Source: Phycisphaerae bacterium (lineage in GTDB: Bacteria > Planctomycetota > Phycisphaerae > Phycisphaerales > SM1A02). From it: a stretch of DNA of 64,000 nucleotides. Of this stretch, positions 58,204-64,000 are shown one piece after another. The DNA lies in the NCBI GenBank assembly GCA_016795065.1, contig JAEUIU010000002.1, forward strand, positions 62,001 through 126,000, read 5' to 3'. Positions within the stretch are counted from its first letter, which is position 1; every line of letters begins with the position of its first letter. The notes under the pieces were generated by a model. That model made no database searches and was not told the DNA's origin. It worked only from the letters and a program-made list of their open reading frames with translations. The position numbers and the translations under genes were made by a program.

Positions 58204-59271
58204 GTGCCCTCGGACCCTGCGATCCGTGCTGCCGCGCTCGACGATCCCCTGCCCACCGTGACCTCGCCCCTTCCCATCCTGGTGATCGTTGGCCCCACTG
58301 CCGGGGGCAAGACGGCGCTCTCGATCGAATTGGCCACGCGCCTTGGGGGCGAGTGCATTTCGGCTGATTCGATGCAGGTCTATCGAGGAATGGACATCGG
58401 AACGGCCAAGCCCACGATCGAGGAGCGGTGCGGCGTGCCCCATCACCTCCTCGACATCGTTGATCCTTCGTCTGATGGCTTCACGGTGGACGATTGGCTC
58501 GAGCAATGCGAGGCAGCCGTCGAGGCGATTCGCGGTCGGGGTCACTGGCCAATCGTGGTGGGCGGGACGAACCTCTATGTGCGAGCCCTTCTTGAGGGTC
58601 TCTTCAAAGGGCCGGAACCCGATCCGGCGCTGCGTGCCGAATTGGAAGCGATGCCGCTTGCGACCCTTCGCGAGGAATTGGACCGGGTCGATCCCAAGGC
58701 CGCGTCACGCATCCATCCCAACGATCTTCGTCGCACGGTTCGGGCGATCGAGGTGTTCCGATTGACAGGACTCCCGCTGAGCGACCATCAGACGCAGTGG
58801 TCGTCGGACTTGCGGTCGAATGTCCGGCCCGACGCCGTCATCGTCGGGCTCGATTGGCCTGTCGAGGCCATCAACCGTCGCATGAACGCGCGGGTGCGGG
58901 CGATGTATGACAAAGGGCTCATCGCCGAAGCGGAGCGACTGCGGGCATTGGGCCTTGGTCGCCAGGCCCGTGAAGCAGTCGGTTACGGCGAGGCGGTGGC
59001 GTGCCTGGAACGTCGCATGTCCTTCGAGGAAGCGATCGAGGCGACGAAGATCCGGACCCGACGCTACGGGAAGCAGCAACGCACGTGGCTGCGTCGCTTC
59101 AAGGGGATCCCGAACGCCCTCTGGCTGGATGCCGCGACGGAGCCTGAGTCGACCTGGGCCGACCGTGTCTTGGCGTGGCTCAAAGGGGCAAACGACGGGC
59201 TGGTCCTCCCCCCATCCGCCCTTCCCAAGCAATCGCAGCACTCGGATTCGCAGCCAATTGCGAAGCCGTAA
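58204..59271 (+). CDS. miaA: tRNA dimethylallyltransferase
   Basis: A 355-residue protein (337 if GTG 58258 is used, which fits the family better and leaves room for a promoter). The P-loop IVGPTAGGKTALSIELA, the substrate motif ISADSMQVYRGMDIGTAKP, VPHHLLDI, VVGGTNLYVRALLEGL and TRRYGKQQRTWLRRF are diagnostic. It adds the isopentenyl group to A37 of tRNAs reading UNN codons. Confidence 0.96.
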   Translation: MPSDPAIRAAALDDPLPTVTSPLPILVIVGPTAGGKTALSIELATRLGGECISADSMQVYRGMDIGTAKPTIEERCGVPHHLLDIVDPSSDGFTVDDWLEQCEAAVEAIRGRGHWPIVVGGTNLYVRALLEGLFKGPEPDPALRAELEAMPLATLREELDRVDPKAASRIHPNDLRRTVRAIEVFRLTGLPLSDHQTQWSSDLRSNVRPDAVIVGLDWPVEAINRRMNARVRAMYDKGLIAEAERLRALGLGRQAREAVGYGEAVACLERRMSFEEAIEATKIRTRRYGKQQRTWLRRFKGIPNALWLDAATEPESTWADRVLAWLKGANDGLVLPPSALPKQSQHSDSQPIAKP

Positions 59272-59364
59272 ACCAAGGGACTCCAGTCGTTTAGGGCGCC
59301 CTAAAAAGGACCCCATCGCTCCCCTGCTTGACTCGCCCCTCTCCGATTGGTTTCAATCCGCGAC

Positions 59365-59389
59365 CCTTGCCGGTTCGATATCGGCAAGG
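59365..59389. repeat. Stem-loop in the miaA-topA gap
   Basis: CCTTGCCG (59365-59372) pairs with CGGCAAGG (59382-59389) over a nine-base loop. A TTTAGGGCGCCCTAAA palindrome lies near 59290-59305 just after miaA. Roles unknown. Confidence 0.5.
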
Positions 59390-59524
59390 TCCGGCCACTC
59401 CCCGAGGGGTGCGTTTGCGGCCTCGACGAACCCCCGATCAACGTGGGTTCGAGCCGCCGCGATGGCCTTTGCCCTTTGGGGCTTGACTGCCCCTGAACCT
59501 CGAATTGCGACCCCATCCCGCTCC

Positions 59525-62272
59525 ATGGCGAAAACCCCGAGCCGTACCCCTGCTTCCGCCACCCGCTCGAAAAAGGGTCCGCCGAGAGCTTCCGCCAAGC
59601 GACCGGCTGCAGCCAAGCCCGAAGGCGAGACTCCTGCTCCACGCTCGAAGCGAGGTAAGACCGACGGAGGCGTCGGCACTTCGGCCGGCGGCAAGCAACT
59701 GGTCATCGTCGAGAGCCCCGCAAAGGCCAAGACGATCAACAAGTATCTGGGCAGCGATTTTCAGGTGATGGCCTCGGTCGGCCACGTCCGGGACCTGCCG
59801 GCCAAGGCGCCGAAAGGCGCCAAGCAGCCGGTCCCAGGCGTGGACCTTGAGAACGACTTCGAGCCGCATTACGACGTGCTGCCCGAAAAGAAGAAGACCG
59901 TCTCGGACCTTCGCGCCGCGGCGAAGAAGGCATCGGCCGTCTGGTTCGCAACCGACTTGGACCGGGAAGGCGAGGCGATTGCATGGCACCTGGCCAGTGT
60001 CCTCGGCGTCGAGCCGACTCAGGCCAAACGGGTGATCTTCAACGCCATCACGCGGGTCGAGATCCAGCGTGCCTTCGACCACCCGCATCCGATCGATCTC
60101 TACAAGGTCAACGCCCAACAGGCTCGGCGCATCGTCGATCGTGTGGTGGGCTATCAGGTGTCGCCGCTCCTCTGGAAGAAGGTTGCACGCGGACTCTCTG
60201 CCGGTCGCGTCCAGTCGGTCGCCGTGCGCCTGGTCGTCGATCGTGAACGCGAGATCGACGCCTTCGTGCCCGACGAGACCTGGGAGGTCTCGGCCCGCTT
60301 GAGCGAGCCGACGAAGGCGCCGAAGCTTGGCCCCGCATGGTCGAGCTTCCTCGCCGAGCGCGACGCGAAGGGCAACACCCCGACCCAAAAAGCCCAGAAT
60401 CAGTGGCTCTCGGAGCGTGAGGCGATCCGGGCGGAACTCGTCGAATTCGCGGGCAAACCTTTTGATCTTGGTTGCCTCTCGACCTCGCCGCGGGATCTCA
60501 CCGCCGACGTGGCCCACGTTGCCGAGGCGGTCGGCCTCATCAGCGTGACTTCGCGCAGCGAGAACGACCCCGACGGAAAGGGCCCGGCGAAGACCAAACG
60601 TTTCGTCGACGGAACGGTCGATCCCAACGCCCGGTACGCGGTGCAGTCGATCGAGACCAAGCGGACCACCACGCGGCCGAACAGTCCGTTCATCACCAGC
60701 ACGCTCCAGCAGGCGGCGTCGAGCTACCTAGGTTTCGGCGCCGACCGCACGATGCGCATCGCCCAAGGCCTCTACGAAGGCCAGAACGTTCCGGGCGAGG
60801 GCCAGGTCGGCCTCATCACCTACATGCGTACCGACTCGACCCACCTCTCGGGCGAGGCGTTAGGCATGGTCCGCGACTACATCGGCGGCCGCTTTGGCAA
60901 GGACTACCTTCCGGAGAAGCCGAATTTCTTCGGCTCAAGCAACAAGAGCGCCCAGGAGGCCCACGAGGCGATCCGCCCGACCGACGTGCGACGCACGCCC
61001 GAATCGTTGGAAGGTTCCCTCACCGAGGAGCAGCTCAAGCTCTATCGCCTCATCTGGAACCGCTTCGTCGGCTGCCAGATGACGTCGGCGGAGTTCGACG
61101 CGACCTCGGTCCTGATGCGTCGCTCGGACAAGGACACCGGAGCCGTCCTGCGGGCCACTGGCCGCGTCCTCGTCTTCGACGGCTTCTACAAGGTCCTCGG
61201 TGCCCCCAGTGCCGAGAACGAACCGACCTTGCCGCAACTTGCCAAGGGCCAGACCATCGCCCCGTTCTTCCTCGGGGCGGTGCAGAAGTTCAGTTCCCCT
61301 CCGGCCCGCTACAACGAAGCCTCGCTGATCCGCGAACTCGAGAAGCAGGGCATTGGCCGACCATCCACCTACGCGGCGATCCTCCGCACGATCGAAGACC
61401 GCAAGTACGTCGAGCAGCGCGAACGCCGCTACTTCGCGACAAACCTGGGCGAAGTCGTCACCGACAAGCTTATCGAGGGGTTTCCCAAGCTGATGGATGT
61501 CGGCTACACCCGCTCGATGGAAGATGAACTCGACAAGATCGAGGAGGCCCACACCGACTGGAAGGCCATGCTCCGCGGCTTCTATGGCGAGTTCAGCATC
61601 GCCCTGGAGAAGGCCGGGGCGACGATGACCCATGCCAAGGCCGACATCGAGCCTGCTCCCTACGCCTGTCCCAAGTGCGGGAGCCAGACGAGCTATCGCT
61701 TCGGGAAGAACGGCCGCTTTCTCTCCTGCGCGTCCTACCCCGAGTGCGACTACGCGGCCCCGATCGATCGCGACGGTCGTCCCATGCTGCCGGAGCGGGT
61801 CAACGTCAAGTGCCCCGAGGATGGTTCGCAGATGGTCCTTCGCACCGGTCGCTTCGGGCAGTTCCTCGCGAGCGTCAACTACCCGAAGATCAGGTTCGTC
61901 CTGAACGTTGACAAGAAGAACAAGCTCAAGTTCCCCTCGATCCCGGCCCTCGTCACCGAACTCCCCTGCCCCAAGTGCGGCAAGCACCCGCTGAACCTCC
62001 GCAACGGCAAGCGCGGCCCATGGCTGGGCTGCTCAGGCTTCCCGAAGTGTCGGGGTCGTGAGACCTGGTCGAAGGTCGAGGAGGGCCTGCGCAAGCGTCT
62101 GGAGCTTGCGCTGGCCAACCATGAGAAGGCCCACCCGCCGGTGGTCATCACCACGTTGGACGGGAAGCCGATTCCCGAGGGCACGCCGATCACCGATCTC
62201 GCGCTGCCCGGCGGCGTTCAGGAGTTGTCGATCCATCCGGCGTCGGCCGCACGGGTCAGCAAGGCGAGCTGA
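59525..62272 (+). CDS. topA: DNA topoisomerase I
   Basis: A 915-residue type IA topoisomerase (ATG 59462 also possible). A Lys/Pro/Ala-rich tail of about 55 residues precedes the Toprim domain (IVESPAKAKTINKYLG with Glu63; WFATDLDREGEAIAWHL). The catalytic tyrosine is Tyr433 in LITYMRTDSTHLS. C-terminal zinc ribbons start near residue 715 (CPKCGSQTSYRFGKNGRFL...CDYAAP); the second has lost most cysteines (KCPEDGSQMVLRTGRFGQFL) and the third is intact (CPKCGKHPLNLRNGKRGPWLGC). It relaxes negative supercoils. Confidence 0.97.
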   Translation: MAKTPSRTPASATRSKKGPPRASAKRPAAAKPEGETPAPRSKRGKTDGGVGTSAGGKQLVIVESPAKAKTINKYLGSDFQVMASVGHVRDLPAKAPKGAKQPVPGVDLENDFEPHYDVLPEKKKTVSDLRAAAKKASAVWFATDLDREGEAIAWHLASVLGVEPTQAKRVIFNAITRVEIQRAFDHPHPIDLYKVNAQQARRIVDRVVGYQVSPLLWKKVARGLSAGRVQSVAVRLVVDREREIDAFVPDETWEVSARLSEPTKAPKLGPAWSSFLAERDAKGNTPTQKAQNQWLSEREAIRAELVEFAGKPFDLGCLSTSPRDLTADVAHVAEAVGLISVTSRSENDPDGKGPAKTKRFVDGTVDPNARYAVQSIETKRTTTRPNSPFITSTLQQAASSYLGFGADRTMRIAQGLYEGQNVPGEGQVGLITYMRTDSTHLSGEALGMVRDYIGGRFGKDYLPEKPNFFGSSNKSAQEAHEAIRPTDVRRTPESLEGSLTEEQLKLYRLIWNRFVGCQMTSAEFDATSVLMRRSDKDTGAVLRATGRVLVFDGFYKVLGAPSAENEPTLPQLAKGQTIAPFFLGAVQKFSSPPARYNEASLIRELEKQGIGRPSTYAAILRTIEDRKYVEQRERRYFATNLGEVVTDKLIEGFPKLMDVGYTRSMEDELDKIEEAHTDWKAMLRGFYGEFSIALEKAGATMTHAKADIEPAPYACPKCGSQTSYRFGKNGRFLSCASYPECDYAAPIDRDGRPMLPERVNVKCPEDGSQMVLRTGRFGQFLASVNYPKIRFVLNVDKKNKLKFPSIPALVTELPCPKCGKHPLNLRNGKRGPWLGCSGFPKCRGRETWSKVEEGLRKRLELALANHEKAHPPVVITTLDGKPIPEGTPITDLALPGGVQELSIHPASAARVSKAS

Positions 62273-62345
62273 TTCGCTCGTCGGCAAACACCTGTCGAAC
62301 GGTTCGTTGTATCGCTTCGGGGGATCCCCTCGGGGGATCTCCCCG

Positions 62346-62351
62346 TACACT
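62346..62351 (+). promoter_or_regulatory. Candidate -10 (TACACT), leaderless start
   Basis: TACACT is six bases before GTG 62358. Confidence 0.4.
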
Positions 62352-62357
62352 CTCGGC

Positions 62358-64000
62358 GTGCCCCACACAGACTCGCCCGAGCACGGGATCTCCGCAGGTC
62401 ACCCCGACGCCATCGCCCGAACGGAAGCGCTTCTTCGCGAGCTCCGCGAAGCCGTCGCGACCCGCGCCGCCGAGGAGAAGGCTTGCGCTGACGCGGCCAA
62501 GAGCGATCGGGCGAAGAACGAGAAGCTGCATGACCTGACCATGAGCACGATCCGGCAGCGCCGCAGCGACGAGCGGCGGGCCGAGGACGAGCGATTCACG
62601 ACCCGCACCACGGCGATCGCCGACGGTTATGGACGCGACCGCGAGGCGATCGACGAAGAGGATCGCTCGACTCGCGAGAGCATCGAGACCCGCGTCGAGG
62701 CGAACCTCGATGCAGCGAAGGCAAAGCGCGACGAGGCGATCTGGGTCGCCGAGACCGTGTACGAAGGGGCCGAAGACCAACCCCGCATCGCTTTTGAGAA
62801 GGCCCGCGAGAGCGCGACCGTCCAGCGCCAGGAACTGGACGAGTTGGAGAAGCAGGCCCGTCTCTTCGCCCGACGCTGCCGCCAGACGCTTCCGGAGCCG
62901 CCGGCCCCCGCACAGGATCGTCTCACCAGCGGCGCGACCCGCGCTGAAGCGGGCCTGACGATGGCCTTAGGGATGGCCCAGGAGCAACTGCGGGTCCTTC
63001 GCGGGCTGAAGCTGCCGCGGGCCTTCGTCGGTGGCATCCCATTCATCGTTCTCGCCATCTTTGGCGGGGCTGGTGTCGGCGTTGGCTATGCCATCTCCCC
63101 GGGAAGCAGCGCATCGATGTGGATGGCGATGAGCGTTGGCGTCGCCCTCTTTCTTGTGGTGGCGGCCGTGCTGTGGAGTTTGGCCCATGGGCACATCAAG
63201 CGATCATGGCTGCCTCTGGCCGAGACCATCGCCGTTGGCCGACACTGTGCGATTGTCGCCATCGAACAGGCGGCGAAAGAACGCGCCGACCTCGAACTGC
63301 GACTCAAGGAAACGCGCGACCGGGATGTCCTGGAGGCCAATGCCCGCTATGGCCCCTTGGCCGAAGAATTCGCTCGCTTGAAGGCCGATCGCTTCGCGAA
63401 GCTGGCCGAAAAGATCCCCGCCATGCGCCGCGAGCTGGAGGCCCGGCGCACCAAGGACATCGCCGACAACGACCTGTTCCACCGGCAGCGTATCGAGGAA
63501 ATCGAGCGGATCTCGGCTGAATCGCTTGTCGCGGAGGAAGCCCGGGTCACGCGTGAGCGCGAGGCGATCACGAACCGCGAGGCCACCCGCTTTGCTGCGC
63601 TTGAACGCTCATGGCATGCGGTGACCTCGCGCGACCTGGCGGCCCTCGAAGCGATCGCATCGGCCGACCGAACCCTCTTCCCTTCGTGGAACGACGCGGC
63701 GTGGCGATCGTGGTCTGGCTCCGCGGTCATTCCCGACGCGATCCGCTTCGGCAGCGTGCATTTCGACCTCGCGGCCTGCGAAGGCGGTCTCTCCACAAAC
63801 CCGCACCTCACGGTCCATCTGCCGACCTCGATTGACGTGCCGGCGAGCCTCGCCTTCCCGCATCGGTCCAGCCTGCTGGTCGAGACCGACGGCGACGGCC
63901 GCAATCAGGCCATCGAACTGGTGCAATCGGTTCTCCTGCGCCTTCTCACGCGCGTGCCGCCAAGCAAGGTGCGCTTGGTCCTCGTCGACCCGGTCGGCCT
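62358..64000 (+). CDS. Coiled-coil membrane protein, likely FtsK/SpoIIIE-type (3' partial)
   Basis: The frame from GTG 62358 has no stop before the window ends (547 codons). A long charged coiled coil (residues 15-190) leads to two hydrophobic helices (AFVGGIPFIVLAIFGGAGVGVG and MWMAMSVGVALFLVVAAVLW), then a second coiled coil (about 290-430). The last part, FGSVHFDLAACEGG...SLLVETDGDGRNQAIELVQ and KVRLVLVDPVGL, closely resembles the segment before the first ATPase of large FtsK/SpoIIIE-like proteins. The ATPase itself is outside the window, so the assignment is probable only. A hairpin-forming G/C-rich repeat lies between it and topA. Confidence 0.6.
   Translation, partial: MPHTDSPEHGISAGHPDAIARTEALLRELREAVATRAAEEKACADAAKSDRAKNEKLHDLTMSTIRQRRSDERRAEDERFTTRTTAIADGYGRDREAIDEEDRSTRESIETRVEANLDAAKAKRDEAIWVAETVYEGAEDQPRIAFEKARESATVQRQELDELEKQARLFARRCRQTLPEPPAPAQDRLTSGATRAEAGLTMALGMAQEQLRVLRGLKLPRAFVGGIPFIVLAIFGGAGVGVGYAISPGSSASMWMAMSVGVALFLVVAAVLWSLAHGHIKRSWLPLAETIAVGRHCAIVAIEQAAKERADLELRLKETRDRDVLEANARYGPLAEEFARLKADRFAKLAEKIPAMRRELEARRTKDIADNDLFHRQRIEEIERISAESLVAEEARVTREREAITNREATRFAALERSWHAVTSRDLAALEAIASADRTLFPSWNDAAWRSWSGSAVIPDAIRFGSVHFDLAACEGGLSTNPHLTVHLPTSIDVPASLAFPHRSSLLVETDGDGRNQAIELVQSVLLRLLTRVPPSKVRLVLVDPVG

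Noticed and set aside
62318..62345. G/C-rich repeat between topA and the last gene as a terminator
   Set aside because: It can fold several ways (GGGGATCCCC and a second copy) but has no T-run; left as a note only.

Overview
The window is a high-GC, densely coded stretch of a bacterial chromosome that reads as Planctomycetota, most likely class Phycisphaerae. Main reasons: two large secreted Cys-rich proteins end in a dockerin-like D-x-D-x-D-G...LLG-x-WG-P-C tail that is typical of Phycisphaerales; both carry beta-sandwich (PPC-like) modules common in that group; mreBCD are present; many small genes look lineage-specific. The genus cannot be read from the sequence. There is no CRISPR array, rRNA, prophage or recognisable transposase. 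Two tRNA genes are present, Arg(CCG) and Asp(GTC).

Layout. 1-4.7 kb: two secreted repeat proteins, separated by a textbook terminator. 4.7-10.8 kb: acyl-CoA ligase, SPOR lipoprotein, truncated haemoglobin, secreted HEAT-like protein, small anchored protein, class V aminotransferase. 10.8-12.7 kb: about 2 kb with no convincing gene but many strong inverted repeats, a 12-bp tandem array and an SOS-box-like palindrome, leading into lexA. 13.9-16.6 kb: trpA, a short coupled ORF, a probable MITE with perfect 9-bp target duplication, a HIT hydrolase, a MazG-like pyrophosphohydrolase, tRNA-Arg. 16.8-24.2 kb: MFS transporter, facing a four-gene minus-strand operon with 4-bp overlaps (FeS-type photolyase/cryptochrome, SRPBCC-epimerase, classical photolyase, esterase). 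24.2-30.3 kb: GmhA-like isomerase, two membrane proteins with repeated double-CxxC thioredoxin-like modules, receiver-like protein, tilS. 30.3-40.3 kb: an ECF sigma/membrane/secreted-protein operon, ubiE/menG, a metal-site-less amidohydrolase homologue, a lipoprotein, an RluA-type pseudouridine synthase, a LuxR response regulator, a second ECF sigma factor, a thioredoxin-like protein, tRNA-Asp. 40.4-50.3 kb: polA coupled to a GlmU-like gene, TPR-sulfotransferase, mreBCD, a coiled-coil envelope protein. 50.6-64 kb: HEAT lipoprotein, lnt, accD, rpe, a Cys-less thioredoxin-fold protein, pgk, miaA, topA and the 5' part of a coiled-coil FtsK/SpoIIIE-like gene cut by the window edge.

Functionally the window mixes housekeeping genes (DNA repair and replication: lexA, two photolyases, polA, topA; tRNA modification: tilS, miaA; envelope and shape: mreBCD, lnt, accD; central carbon: pgk, rpe) with a lineage-specific secreted and redox set. 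A recurring feature is a TAnnnT -10-like hexamer only 6-9 bases before the start codon of genes that lack a Shine-Dalgarno sequence, which suggests frequent leaderless transcripts. All gene calls rest on reading translated sequence and motifs by eye; no database search was run.
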